DNA of 64,000 bases from Danxiaibacter sp048498555 (GCA_048498555.1 JBEHXT010000019.1:1-64000); one strand, 5' to 3'. Counted from the stretch's first letter, positions 37,074-45,702 are shown. The notes: generated by a model not told the origin, from the sequence alone. Numbers and translations are program-made.

Positions 37074-37628
37074 ATGATAAATTTTGAATTAGAAGAAGAC
37101 CTTAGGCCCAACTTAAGCTCTGGCGAAAAACTTATCTGGACAGGAAAACCCAAGACAGGGATTGTATTTAGAATATCGGACATATTTATGATTCCATTCA
37201 GTTTCCTTTGGGCGGGATTTGCTTTGTTTTGGGAAGGAGGTACGTTTTCAATGGACACTCCTTTGTTCTTTAAACTTTGGGGCATTCCCTTTATTTTGGT
37301 TGGAGCATATATAACTATTGGCCGTTTTTTTATTGACGCGAAGAAAAGGGCGAATACCGTTTACGGAGTAACTCCTGACAGAATAATTATAAAGTCCGGG
37401 ATTTTTAGCAAAAGCGTAAAATCGTTAAACATAAGAACACTCTCAGATATAACAATCGATCAAAAAAAAGACGATACCGGAACGATCACACTTGGCCCGA
37501 CAGACTTCAGGAATTCAATCATGCAAGGAATGGAATGGCCGGGAAACAGGCAACCGCCAAGGCTTGAATTTATTGAGGATGCCAAAAGTGTATATGATAA
37601 AATAATTGCCCTACAAAGGCAACAGTAG
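37074..37628 (+). CDS. PH-domain (bPH2/DUF304-type) membrane protein
   Basis: 184 residues from ATG 37074; the in-frame upstream extension lacks features. The N-terminus has the family-like opening LSSGEKLIWTGKPKTGI. Two transmembrane helices follow (about 42-60 and 68-88). Then comes a bacterial PH-like domain: VYGVTPDRIIIKSGIFSKSVKSLNIRTLSDITI, where a membrane pair is followed by a 'Y.VT..RI....G' strand as in DUF304 proteins. The biochemical role of the family is poorly known. It is a single gene with terminator sequence before it. Confidence 0.75.
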   Translation: MINFELEEDLRPNLSSGEKLIWTGKPKTGIVFRISDIFMIPFSFLWAGFALFWEGGTFSMDTPLFFKLWGIPFILVGAYITIGRFFIDAKKRANTVYGVTPDRIIIKSGIFSKSVKSLNIRTLSDITIDQKKDDTGTITLGPTDFRNSIMQGMEWPGNRQPPRLEFIEDAKSVYDKIIALQRQQ

Positions 37629-37926
37629 TTTCAGACGTCAAGGATTTCATCTGGCGCGAGTCTTCTCTAAGATCACTCGCCTCTTTCAATTCAAACCCGA
37701 TGTTATCGGGGGAAATTTAGACGAACACAGCAATCAATATTTGGAATGCTATCTAACTTTTGTACTTTGTTACGGAAGATGAAACGTAACGGCAAAGCTA
37801 TTTATGGGAACGCTAATTTCCTTACATCGCGAAGCCAAGGCCTTTGTAGGTAATCAATGATAACCTTTCAAATGGCACTATTCTTCTGATCAGTTCCTGG
37901 TGATATTTCGACTAACTTCCAAACTC

Positions 37927-38709
37927 ATGAGAAATGTTATAACCTTCCTTTTGGTGTTTTGCCTTAGCATCAGCGCCCGTGCGCAGGTAAAAAAGCAAAT
38001 CAAAAAAGGAAGACGATATAAGTCCGAAAGCCAGTTCGCGTTAAATAAAAATGATTTCCAGGCGGAGTGGGAGGTAGGGAGAGAGGCTGTCGATTCACAA
38101 CTAACAACTATCACTTATCCTAACCTGGTACTACATTATGCGCTTAGCGACCGCCTGGAAGTAAATACAGAGATGAGTTTGGTAACGACAGCTGAAAAAT
38201 ACTATTCGCTGCAAAAAAATATCACAGGAATAGAGCCTGTTCTGATCGGCGCCAATTACCAGATCCTGCGGGATACTTACAATACCCCTTCCGTTATCCT
38301 TTCCACACAATTAGCGATCCCTTTCCTTGCAACAAAAGATTATGCCATCAATCATCTTGCGCCCATCGTGCAGGCAGACATACAGGAGGCTGTACATGAC
38401 AAATGGGTATTCGGATTGAGCGGCGGTCTGCTCTGGGATGGATTTTCAACAACACCCAGTTTTATTTATAATGCCAGTACGTCCTATTCCTTTACGAAGA
38501 AATGGATGATTACAGCCGAGTGCTTCGGTTTCATCAACAACGATCTGCCACAAAATAATATTGATGCAAGCCTGGCTTATGTAATCAATGATCTGATACA
38601 GTTTGGATTCACTGCAGGCGCGGGTATTTCATCTGCTGCTCCAAAAAATTACTTTGCCGTTAATGGCACATGGGGAATGAACACTTCAAGAAAACGACAG
38701 GGACATTAA
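37927..38709 (+). CDS. Outer-membrane beta-barrel protein, MetA-pathway/phenol-transporter-like
   Basis: 260 residues from ATG 37927, which precedes a signal peptide (MRNVITFLLVFCLSISARA). The mature protein consists of alternating amphipathic strands (NLVLHYALSDRLEVNTEMSL, PVLIGANYQIL, SVILSTQLAIPFLA, FIYNASTSYSFTKKWMI, IQFGFTAGAGISSAAP) that fit the PF13557-like family of predicted transporters found in many Bacteroidota. Substrate is unknown. Compared with typical members the C-terminus is slightly basic (TSRKRQGH) rather than ending in an aromatic residue, which is unusual for a barrel. Confidence 0.7.
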   Translation: MRNVITFLLVFCLSISARAQVKKQIKKGRRYKSESQFALNKNDFQAEWEVGREAVDSQLTTITYPNLVLHYALSDRLEVNTEMSLVTTAEKYYSLQKNITGIEPVLIGANYQILRDTYNTPSVILSTQLAIPFLATKDYAINHLAPIVQADIQEAVHDKWVFGLSGGLLWDGFSTTPSFIYNASTSYSFTKKWMITAECFGFINNDLPQNNIDASLAYVINDLIQFGFTAGAGISSAAPKNYFAVNGTWGMNTSRKRQGH

Positions 38710-39152
38710 AAGCCGAAATAAAACTAGATTTCTACCTGCCTGATTACCGGTGGGATTTTCCTGATTCAACGGAAATCGAAAAACGAATAATACCAGGGCA
38801 TACTTTATAGACCTACCAGGCATAATCACCTGAAATATTAAACCCTGCTTAAAGGAACGCGCTAAGCTGAATGGAATTTTAATTTGTACTTCTCAGCGCA
38901 ATTTTCTACTTTTTATATCACAAATCCTCACCCTAAACCTGTGGCTGAGGTGGCAGCGCTTTCTAAGGGCTTTTTTTCAAAACAATTTTTGTTTACGAAG
39001 ATGGTGTTTGTATTTTTTTTTACTTGAGGCAATTGAAATGCTTTGTTGAAAATTCGACGATAAGGACAATTGACGCAAGTTTTGAGAGGTGATGAACCTT
39101 CGGATATTTATTAGTTGGCTGTTATGAATCTGCAATATTCAAAACTTCTAAT
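38710..39152. other. Intergenic region before the AT-rich gene
   Basis: 443 bp with no gene seen. It contains a terminator-like hairpin at 38955-38977 and becomes strongly AT-rich after 38980. Confidence 0.5.
38955..38977 (+). terminator. Terminator-like hairpin with T7 tail
   Basis: AGCGCTT (38955-38961) pairs with AAGGGCT (38965-38971) with one mismatch, a 3-nt loop and seven consecutive T. It lies 246 bp after the beta-barrel gene, so it may stop read-through toward the AT-rich gene. Confidence 0.5.
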
Positions 39153-39860
39153 ATGGACTTAGATTTTAAATTAGATAAAGTAATTGAAATCTTTGACTTA
39201 ATTAAGCGATTAAGCTGGGGTGCAATTCCACTTTGGTTTGCTCTTACATTACCAGTAATTTACATTACCTATTCTAGATTATTACCTGATAGAAATCCTA
39301 ACACCGATGAAGCTGCCTCAGGGTTACAAAGGCTTATTAGATGGTTCTCGTTACCGAGAGTTGATAAGTTAGTAATTTATATAAGTCTTTCAATGTTCAT
39401 AATCGGCACGATTACTCTAATGATTGATCAAAACCAAAAAGAAAAAATTAGAAATAATGGTTTAAGAATGAAGCAATACTTTATTTCTAAAAATAATTAT
39501 GCTGTTTCAAGAAATAGTTTGACAACAGGCAATTTTAAATTACTAAATCTTAAATCAAGTGATATAGATGACGTTTTGCGTTTATATCCAAACGAATTCT
39601 TAGAAGTTGACAACAATACAATCGTTTTAAGAGATTCTGTGCCCCTTTCAAAAATTATGTTTACCTCTGAAAGATTATTGGATAACTATCTTTCTAACCC
39701 AGTTGTTGCAAATATTCAAGAAATTGATGGCTTAATAAAACAATCAAGTTTTTTTACAAGAGAGGTTATCTATAATTTGATTGTTGACTCGTCAAAAAAA
39801 TACACTTATTGTATTTTGAGTTCAGAAAAAGCTGGTATTATAGTAAACAAATTACATTAA
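39153..39860 (+). CDS. Hypothetical membrane protein, AT-rich
   Basis: 235 residues, family not recognised. Two predicted membrane helices lie near the N-terminus (GAIPLWFALTLPVIYITYS; LVIYISLSMFIIGTITLMI), followed by a soluble domain of about 155 residues rich in Lys, Asn, Ser and Ile. Base composition is clearly more AT-rich than its neighbours, which suggests recent acquisition. It stands alone, with more than 250 bp of non-coding sequence on each side. Confidence 0.65.
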   Translation: MDLDFKLDKVIEIFDLIKRLSWGAIPLWFALTLPVIYITYSRLLPDRNPNTDEAASGLQRLIRWFSLPRVDKLVIYISLSMFIIGTITLMIDQNQKEKIRNNGLRMKQYFISKNNYAVSRNSLTTGNFKLLNLKSSDIDDVLRLYPNEFLEVDNNTIVLRDSVPLSKIMFTSERLLDNYLSNPVVANIQEIDGLIKQSSFFTREVIYNLIVDSSKKYTYCILSSEKAGIIVNKLH

Positions 39861-40121
39861 TTTCACAACAGTCAACAAAAGTATTTATGCAAGCAGAGCT
39901 GACATTACGCACTTCAGCTTTAGTACCACTATTCGGCATTAGTCCCATCGTGACAGAACGCTATTGAGCAGTAGTAATAAATTCATCTTTGTATCTTTAC
40001 TCAGCTTCGGTTATCGGCTGACACAGCGCTGAATTCCCTGCCTGCATAAATACCGAGCCGCTAGCTGCTATGATAAACTCACATTATGTTCCCAAAAAAA
40101 TAACCCAAACACTAACAAAGA

Positions 40122-40814
40122 GTGGAAAAGATATTTGACATAGCGACAAACATTTCAACGCCGTTAATGCTCGCAGGATTTTTTGCGGCTGCTTTTTTCT
40201 TCATTGCAAGGCAGGTAGTAAAGGCGAATATTTTCCCGCAACTAACGAAACAACTTTCAGGGGATATAATAAAATTAATTATTCATCGCCTGTTCATTTT
40301 GGCACTAATAGCAATGATTCTGGGGTTTATTGGCTATATTGTTGGGCAGTTTAATCCTTTGAATAATGTTTCAACTGAAGTAAAAGAGCACTACGCAGAA
40401 CCGTCAGACGATTTAATAAGATTAAGTTTAAACGAAATTTCAGCAATAAACTTTGCACCTAAACCTGATGTAAAAAATCTGACGCTCAATTTTAAAGTTA
40501 TTCCAAAATCTAAGGACAAGTTTGTTCCATTAAAGGCCAAGGGCGACTTTATTATTATAGATACTACCGGTCAGGAAAAAACATATGTTTTCGACGTAAA
40601 TTTTGATGAGGAAGGAATTAAGCCGCAAATAATATCCACCATCGTCTTAGACGGATTTGTACCTAAAAAAGAGTATGAAGCGATATTACAGAGTAGCAAT
40701 TTCAAAGCACGATGTATTATATATTACGACAGCGATATTATGCCAACAAAAGTCAAATATAAAACGGGCATCATTGCTTTAAATAAGACAAGTATAAAAG
40801 AGTTATCCGAGTGA
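40122..40814 (+). CDS. Hypothetical two-helix membrane protein
   Basis: 230 residues, starting at GTG 40122. Two transmembrane helices (PLMLAGFFAAAFFFIARQVV and LFILALIAMILGFIGYIVG) are followed by a soluble domain of about 150 residues with beta character (VKNLTLNFKVIPKSK, KGDFIIIDTTGQEKTYVFDV). No family is recognised. Layout resembles the preceding gene (two N-terminal helices and a similar-sized soluble tail), but sequence similarity is not obvious. Confidence 0.65.
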   Translation: MEKIFDIATNISTPLMLAGFFAAAFFFIARQVVKANIFPQLTKQLSGDIIKLIIHRLFILALIAMILGFIGYIVGQFNPLNNVSTEVKEHYAEPSDDLIRLSLNEISAINFAPKPDVKNLTLNFKVIPKSKDKFVPLKAKGDFIIIDTTGQEKTYVFDVNFDEEGIKPQIISTIVLDGFVPKKEYEAILQSSNFKARCIIYYDSDIMPTKVKYKTGIIALNKTSIKELSE

Positions 40815-40923
40815 TGCATATGTTAATAACACAACCACAGCCGATGACTTATCCCCATTCCCCTTGCCGCAATCAACCTCTTTTTTGACGCAATTATGCC
40901 TTTTTTGTTTTGTAGTTAAGCTG

Positions 40924-40931
40924 TAGGTTTG
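40924..40931 (+). promoter_or_regulatory. Candidate -7 element TAGGTTTG upstream of the VOC gene
   Basis: The octamer fits the Bacteroidota primary-sigma -7 consensus TAnnTTTG and ends 25 bp before the start at 40957. A TTTG at 40904-40907 is 16 bp upstream, shorter than the usual 19-21 bp, so the -33 part is weak. Confidence 0.4.
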
Positions 40932-40956
40932 GCTCTACAAATCAATTATATTATTT

Positions 40957-41394
40957 ATGGCACTAATCAGTCCTCACGTTAACTTCAATGGCAATGCTGA
41001 AGAAGCATTTACCTTTTACAAATCTGTATTTGGCGGAGAGTTTACAAAAGTTGTTCGTTTCAAAGACCTTGCAAGCGCTGAATTCCCGGTAGCGGAAAAG
41101 GAAGAAAATAAAATCATGAATATTGCCTTATCCATTGGCGAAAATCAAATGCTGATGGGAAATGATGTTCCGGAAATTTTGGGAAGAACAAACGAAAATG
41201 AGAACAGAAGTAAAATTGTAATTACTACGCAAAGTAAAGAAGAAGCAGACAAAATATTTAATGGGCTCTCAGTAGGAGGGCAAGTAGAAGGCCCTATTGG
41301 TGACAGTCCCTGGGGTACATATTTTGGCTGTTTCAGAGATAAATACGGTATTGAATGGATTATTGAGTTTGACTCAAAAAATACAACAGCTTAA
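40957..41394 (+). CDS. VOC-family (PhnB-like glyoxalase fold) protein
   Basis: 145 residues. The sequence PHVNFNGNAEEAFTFYKSVFGGEF, followed by IMNIALSIGENQMLMGND and SPWGTYFGCFRDKYGIEWIIEF, is the standard pattern of PhnB/YjdN-type proteins in the vicinal oxygen chelate superfamily. Members of this subgroup are small cytoplasmic proteins and often lack a demonstrated reaction. No metal-ligand set can be assigned with confidence. Confidence 0.88.
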   Translation: MALISPHVNFNGNAEEAFTFYKSVFGGEFTKVVRFKDLASAEFPVAEKEENKIMNIALSIGENQMLMGNDVPEILGRTNENENRSKIVITTQSKEEADKIFNGLSVGGQVEGPIGDSPWGTYFGCFRDKYGIEWIIEFDSKNTTA

Positions 41395-41414
41395 TAAAGC
41401 CTGAAACCAGGAAC

Positions 41415-41447
41415 GCCTGTTAAGCGTATTCGCTTGAGCGAACAGGC
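41415..41447 (+). terminator. Bulged hairpin after the VOC gene
   Basis: Outer stem GCCTGTT (41415-41421) with AACAGGC (41441-41447); inner stem AAGCG (41422-41426) with CGCTT (41431-41435); loop TATT; a 5-nt bulge on the 3' side. It starts 21 bp after the stop codon. Confidence 0.45.
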
Positions 41448-41468
41448 CAGTTGTAATTGACCATTTTG

Positions 41469-41511
41469 CAATTCCATCAGCATTTGTGCAAAAACAAAGC
41501 TGATGGAATTG
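41469..41511. repeat. Perfect 13-bp inverted repeat
   Basis: CAATTCCATCAGC (41469-41481) and its complement (41499-41511) enclose a 17-nt spacer. It lies just after the VOC-gene hairpin and 66 bp before the next gene. It could be a second terminator or an operator. Confidence 0.5.
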
Positions 41512-41576
41512 TAATTCGCTGCTTTTCGCAAGCACCCGAACGTCAGAGTAAGTATAAAACAACAACTAAGCAAATT

Positions 41577-42605
41577 ATGACTAAGTTGTTTTCATTGATT
41601 ATACTAACGCTTCTCATCAAGGCCACTCCGCTTTTAGCCCAATCAGACCGCATCGGAATCATCGATTTTTATGGGATGCCTTTTAACCAAAATGAATTAA
41701 GGAAATGCCTGCCATTTAGCGAAAATGACACGTTACCTTTTTCAAGCGAAACAGCTTATCTGATGGGGTTGCAGAAAATCAAAGACTGCCTCTTAACTCA
41801 AAAAAACAGTAAACAGGCGGACATAGCTTTTGTTTGTTGTGATGAACAAAATAAGTTGATTGTATTCGTAGGCGTAGATACAACAGCAGCAAAACCATTC
41901 AAAAGCGCCGGGCAGTCCGACATTAAATTGCCATCGGAGATGAAAAGTACCTATGATAGCCTGCTGAATCAAGTAAGGATAGCCGTAGAAAAAGGTGGCG
42001 CTTCAGAAAATGATTCGAGTGGGCACTCTCTCATGAATTATTTGCCTGCCAGGCAACTGCAGGAAAAATTCATTATTTACGCCAATCAAAATGTGGCCTT
42101 ATTAAGAGATGTCCTGAAGAATTCCATTCACGACGAACAAAGACAGGTGGCTTCAGCAATTATCGCTTATTATCACAATAAGGCGGCAATTGTTGATGAC
42201 TTACTTGATGCAGTCTCCGACCCTTACGAGAGTGTAAGAAATAATGCGATGCGGGCTATTGGAATAATCATCGAATATTCAAACCAAAAGCCTCAATTAA
42301 AAATCAACGTTCCGGCTGATCCTTTTATTAACATGATAAATTCCATCTACTGGACAGACAGAAATAAAAGCAGCTTTGTGCTACTAGGGTTGACAGCTAA
42401 TCGAGACATCAAGGTCCTGAATCAACTTAAGCAAGGGGCCTTACAACCCATTGTTGACATGGCCAATTGGAAAAACGAAGGACATAGTATGATGGGTTAC
42501 ACGTTGCTCGGTAGAATTGCTGGATGGAGCGATCAGGAGATTACCGACGGAACAAAACAAAAAACAGAAAGCATCAAAAAAATGTTGGCGCAAATAAACA
42601 ATTAG
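41577..42605 (+). CDS. Secreted HEAT-like repeat protein of unknown function
   Basis: 342 residues. The start is chosen at ATG 41577 because a signal peptide follows (MTKLFSLIILTLLIKATPLLA); the frame upstream runs through the inverted repeat. Residues about 25-170 form an alpha/beta region (RIGIIDFYGMPFNQNELRKCL). Residues about 175-342 contain HEAT/ARM-like helical pairs (RQVASAIIAYYHNKAAIVDDLLDAV, PYESVRNNAMRAIGIIIEY). No catalytic motif is visible. It is probably periplasmic. Confidence 0.7.
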   Translation: MTKLFSLIILTLLIKATPLLAQSDRIGIIDFYGMPFNQNELRKCLPFSENDTLPFSSETAYLMGLQKIKDCLLTQKNSKQADIAFVCCDEQNKLIVFVGVDTTAAKPFKSAGQSDIKLPSEMKSTYDSLLNQVRIAVEKGGASENDSSGHSLMNYLPARQLQEKFIIYANQNVALLRDVLKNSIHDEQRQVASAIIAYYHNKAAIVDDLLDAVSDPYESVRNNAMRAIGIIIEYSNQKPQLKINVPADPFINMINSIYWTDRNKSSFVLLGLTANRDIKVLNQLKQGALQPIVDMANWKNEGHSMMGYTLLGRIAGWSDQEITDGTKQKTESIKKMLAQINN

Positions 42606-42776
42606 CTTCACATGTGTTCAACAGTCGATTCGTTTGGCCTCACATGCTCACTTTCATAAACCTAGTATTTCGAACTTATGACACACAATAGCATCAACAC
42701 TAAGCCTGAAGATTTCCTTAGGTGAAACATACATTGCAATAGGCGAATGGCTGCGCTGATTATTCCCTTTTTTTTG

Positions 42777-42784
42777 TAGGTTTG
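42777..42784 (+). promoter_or_regulatory. Candidate -7 element TAGGTTTG upstream of the peroxiredoxin gene
   Basis: Same octamer as at 40924 and 51158, ending 25 bp before the start at 42810 and preceded by a T8 run. No good -33 TTTG at the expected spacing. Confidence 0.35.
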
Positions 42785-42809
42785 AGAGTGATTTGTAAAA
42801 CAATTCGCT

Positions 42810-43406
42810 ATGTCAAACAGAAACTATTCTTCCTTCCTTTTAATTTGCGGGCTTTTGCTCTTCATTAGCCATTCTGGTTTTGCCCAAATATTGTCAAAGG
42901 GCGCCAATGCACCCATATTTACTGCCAAAGCCAGCCAGTCGGGCAATGAAACCGAGTTTTCATTAAAAAAAGCCCTCGCTAAAGGACCGGTGGTATTATA
43001 TTTCTATCCTTCTGCCTACACAGGTGGTTGTGACCTGGAAGCACATACTTTCGCCGAATTAAAGGATACTTTTGCAGCTGCGGGAGCTACTATCATTGGT
43101 GTATCTGCGGACGATATTGAACGACTGAAGTCTTTTTCAGCCAGCCCGGAGTTCTGTGCAGGAAAATTTTCAGTGGCTTCTGACCCCGAAGGCCAAATTG
43201 CAGCAACTTATGGCCTGAAGTTGAAACCACCTCAACCTGGCGTTAAAGATGTACGCGGCCAACAGGTTACACACGGCTTCATTCCACGAACCACATTCGT
43301 TATTGATAAAAAGGGCAAAATTGTAGCGGTCTTTTCATCCGAAACCGACCATATCGCGCCGGATGAGCATGTAAAAAAATCATTAGAAATTGTAAAGACA
43401 CTGTAA
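42810..43406 (+). CDS. Secreted peroxiredoxin (AhpC/TSA, BCP-like)
   Basis: 198 residues with a signal peptide (LLICGLLLFISHSGFAQ), so it acts outside the cytoplasm. The thioredoxin-fold core is clear: VVLYFYPSAYTGGCDLEAHTF with peroxidatic Cys74, ATIIGVSADDIERLKSF, KFSVASDPEGQIAATYG and PRTTFVIDKKGKIVAVF. A second Cys (Cys116, in SPEFCAGKF) is the candidate resolving residue. It would reduce peroxides using a thiol donor. The motif has TGGC where classical BCP proteins have TPGC. No partner reductase gene is adjacent. Confidence 0.9.
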   Translation: MSNRNYSSFLLICGLLLFISHSGFAQILSKGANAPIFTAKASQSGNETEFSLKKALAKGPVVLYFYPSAYTGGCDLEAHTFAELKDTFAAAGATIIGVSADDIERLKSFSASPEFCAGKFSVASDPEGQIAATYGLKLKPPQPGVKDVRGQQVTHGFIPRTTFVIDKKGKIVAVFSSETDHIAPDEHVKKSLEIVKTL

Positions 43407-43438
43407 CGTTTTGTCCTGTCGAACAAAAAACTTAGGCG

Positions 43439-43476
43439 AGCTAACAAAGGCAAAACACTAACTGCCTGCGTTAGCT
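43439..43476 (+). terminator. Bulged hairpin after the peroxiredoxin gene
   Basis: AGCTAAC (43439-43445) pairs with GTTAGCT (43470-43476); after a 2x2 internal loop AGGCA (43448-43452) pairs with TGCCT (43463-43467); loop of 10 nt. It lies 33 bp after the stop, without a T-tract. Confidence 0.45.
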
Positions 43477-43501
43477 TTGTGTCGTGCCCGAAAGAGGGAT
43501 A

Positions 43502-43581
43502 GAACTCGTCAACAAGCTCTCCATTAAACTTTGGCAAAAAAATCTACTATCGGAATGCTATTCCTGCCACGAGCGCAATGC
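43502..43581 (+). repeat. Upstream element, copy A
   Basis: Two conserved blocks, 43502-43526 and 43550-43581, match 48795-48819 and 48844-48875 at 20 of 25 and 26 of 32 positions, with an AT-rich spacer of 23 or 24 nt between them. Both copies lie just upstream of a start codon on the same strand (22 bp here). It contains TAAACTTTG, near the Bacteroidota -7 element. Confidence 0.6.
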
Positions 43582-43603
43582 AGTGATCGCTCGCTTAAAC
43601 TTT

Positions 43604-44215
43604 ATGAAAACTAACTTCAAAACCCGGGATTATCAAGACGGAAAACTGGTACTACTAAGCTCTCCTTATGGCAGGGCAAGAATGTTGAATTATTTTTATG
43701 CCTTTAACTTTTTTATTGCTGCAATTGCTTTCTGCTTTTTACTGATCACAAAGGGAGGCCAGAGTGTTATGGCAGCCATTATATCCTTGCTCGCCGCCAT
43801 TGCCTTTTTTATTGCTTTCTACCGCTTCATCACCAGGGCTATGGAAGTTGAAATTTTTTTTGTGAATAAGCAACGACTTGACATAATACTGGCAAGCTTT
43901 TTTAAAACGGACAGGCGTTCATTTCTGCTCGCTGATATTTCGGATTTCAAATTTTTAGAAAAAGACCGTTATGAACCACATCCATTGAAGGGTGAAACAT
44001 TTGATTACCTGGGTTTTCAAACTGAACAACAAGTTATCGAGGATTTACACAGCGAAGGAAGGGTTTCATTTGTTTATTATGGCCGGCAGGTAAGATTCGG
44101 GAAAGAACTATTCTCCTGGGAATTCGATGAGTTAGAGGTTTTGTTGTATGACCTGACTGGTAACGATTTTCGGTATCCGGACAAATATGAAGAAGAAAAC
44201 TTTCCACAAAACTAA
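43604..44215 (+). CDS. Hypothetical membrane protein with two central helices
   Basis: 203 residues. The start is placed at ATG 43604, since the upstream part of the frame is the repeated non-coding element. After about 27 residues come two helices (YFYAFNFFIAAIAFCFLLIT and AAIISLLAAIAFFIAFYRFI). A cytoplasmic-looking domain follows (EVEIFFVNKQRLDIILASFFKTDRRSFLLADI). The pattern of paired helices followed by a beta-rich tail resembles PH-like membrane proteins, but no family can be named. Confidence 0.7.
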   Translation: MKTNFKTRDYQDGKLVLLSSPYGRARMLNYFYAFNFFIAAIAFCFLLITKGGQSVMAAIISLLAAIAFFIAFYRFITRAMEVEIFFVNKQRLDIILASFFKTDRRSFLLADISDFKFLEKDRYEPHPLKGETFDYLGFQTEQQVIEDLHSEGRVSFVYYGRQVRFGKELFSWEFDELEVLLYDLTGNDFRYPDKYEEENFPQN

Positions 44216-44396
44216 GCCTGCCCCAACATATGTTTGCCTTATGATGGTGACAAATAAAACTCATCAGTTGAAATTCTATTTATCTTAGCAATAAACCAGG
44301 GCTGAACGATTGCTATTACCGCTATCACCGTAAGTCTTTAAAACACTTGTGGCAATTTAACTTACTGATGACACCAAAAAATCAAACCCAATTCAT

Positions 44397-44831
44397 ATGG
44401 CAAGTAAACTAAATTTCTTCTTACTCATCTTTACCCTTACAGCTTTGATAAGTTGCAAAACCAGCCAACCTAAACACACATCAACAACAGCAATTGGCAT
44501 GTTTAAAGTAACGATTTTGTATCCGAATGGGGAAGATAAAACCTTTGACATGGACTACTATGAAAAGAAACACATGCCAATGGTAGCTGGATTTTTAGGC
44601 AAAAATTTAAAATTTTATGAAATTGATAAGGGCGTATCTGGCAGGACATCAAGCGACAAAGCACCTTTTGTGGCTATAGGCTATTTTTATATTGCAGATG
44701 TTGCTGAGTACAATAAAGCAATAGCGCAGAATAGGGATGCAGTTATCAATGACATTAAAAATTATACGAACATTCAGCCTGTTATTCAAATTAATGAAGT
44801 TAAACAGGTGGTGCACCCTGAGACAAAATAA
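44397..44831 (+). CDS. EthD-family lipoprotein
   Basis: 144 residues. The lipoprotein signal LTALISC (Cys20) is followed by an EthD ferredoxin-like (dimeric alpha/beta barrel) domain: MFKVTILYPNGEDKTFDMDYYEKKHMPMVAGFLG, then APFVAIGYFYIADVAEYNKAI and YTNIQPVIQINEV. The HMP motif is typical of this family. EthD-type proteins are usually cytoplasmic, so the lipidated, exported form is less common. Reaction unknown. Confidence 0.85.
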   Translation: MASKLNFFLLIFTLTALISCKTSQPKHTSTTAIGMFKVTILYPNGEDKTFDMDYYEKKHMPMVAGFLGKNLKFYEIDKGVSGRTSSDKAPFVAIGYFYIADVAEYNKAIAQNRDAVINDIKNYTNIQPVIQINEVKQVVHPETK

Positions 44832-44837
44832 GGCATT

Positions 44838-44887
44838 ACGTTCGGGCTGATGAATCACGGAATACTAAGTATAAAGCCCCTGAACGT
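44838..44887 (+). terminator. Bulged hairpin after the EthD gene
   Basis: ACGTTCGGGCT (44838-44848) pairs with AGCCC (44875-44879) and GAACGT (44882-44887), leaving a 2-nt bulge (CT) on the 3' side and a 26-nt loop. It starts 7 bp after the stop. Confidence 0.5.
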
Positions 44888-44928
44888 TTCTCTAATATTC
44901 TCATCTCTTTATTTGCTGACGCGCACAA

Positions 44929-45138
44929 ATGGCCAGAGACAAAAGACATAAACGTGACTTGCACGCGCTCGATGAGAATGGAATGGTATTATGTAATCCA
45001 CGTGATAAAGAAGCCGCTCAGCGAGCTCAGACAGAAGGGATTGCAACCCACGAATGGCAATCAGTAACATGTCGTAAATGCATTGCACTAATCTATAAAC
45101 AAAATAAAATTCCGAAAGAGCAACAGAAAGGCATTTGA
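44929..45138 (+). CDS. Small Cys-containing conserved hypothetical protein
   Basis: 69 residues, basic. It has a possible zinc-binding set: His12, Cys22 (LCNPRD), His41 and Cys48/Cys51 (TCRKC). The compact pattern LHALDENGMVLCNPRDKEA ... GIATHEWQSVTCRKC looks like a genuine small domain rather than a chance frame. It begins at ATG 44929 just after the hairpin of the previous gene and has its own hairpin after the stop. Function unknown. Confidence 0.65.
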   Translation: MARDKRHKRDLHALDENGMVLCNPRDKEAAQRAQTEGIATHEWQSVTCRKCIALIYKQNKIPKEQQKGI

Positions 45139-45161
45139 ACTTGTTTAAGTGATTTGACGAG

Positions 45162-45181
45162 ATGCAGAATAAAATCTGCAT
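45162..45181 (+). terminator. Hairpin after the small Cys protein gene
   Basis: Perfect 7-bp stem (ATGCAGA 45162-45168 with TCTGCAT 45175-45181), 6-nt loop, 23 bp after the stop. Confidence 0.5.
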
Positions 45182-45279
45182 AACAATAACATTATGGTCC
45201 AGTGTGAAGCAGCTTACAACGGATTAACGATTTTCATACAAAGCCACATCTTAAAAACATAGCAACCGGGCAATTCATA

Positions 45280-45702
45280 ATGACGCAGTCCAAAATATTA
45301 CATTATCCAGCTAAAGTCTGGTTGACAACGCTGGTTGTTGCATCACTGTTACACTCAGTTTTTATCCAATTTTACCATAACGCCGTCAGCATTGGAGACT
45401 TAATACCATCGGCCTTTGCGATGATGCTATTTAGTTTTGCTTTTTCAATACCTTCGTTTTTATTGTACAGTTTACTTATTTATTTGTTAGACAGGAATAG
45501 GGTTCGCCTTTTTTCAATAAAGTTAGTGGGGGCTTTATCAGCATCAATTTGTTTATTTTTAACCTATGCTGTCGTGCATAATATTATGGGTGGCGACATT
45601 TTTCATCCCAAGACGATATTTTTTCTGTCAGCCTATTTTTTTTGTATCGTTTTTTTTAGTTTCCTGTATGATCTTAACCATCGGCCTGCCGACACACCTT
45701 GA
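45280..45702 (+). CDS. Hypothetical four-helix membrane protein
   Basis: 140 residues with four predicted transmembrane segments (VWLTTLVVASLLHSVFIQF, FAMMLFSFAFSIPSFLLYSLL, LVGALSASICLFLTYAVV, IFFLSAYFFCIVFFSFLY). No conserved polar motif stands out. It lies 63 bp upstream of the serine hydrolase gene on the same strand and may share its transcript. Confidence 0.65.
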   Translation: MTQSKILHYPAKVWLTTLVVASLLHSVFIQFYHNAVSIGDLIPSAFAMMLFSFAFSIPSFLLYSLLIYLLDRNRVRLFSIKLVGALSASICLFLTYAVVHNIMGGDIFHPKTIFFLSAYFFCIVFFSFLYDLNHRPADTP

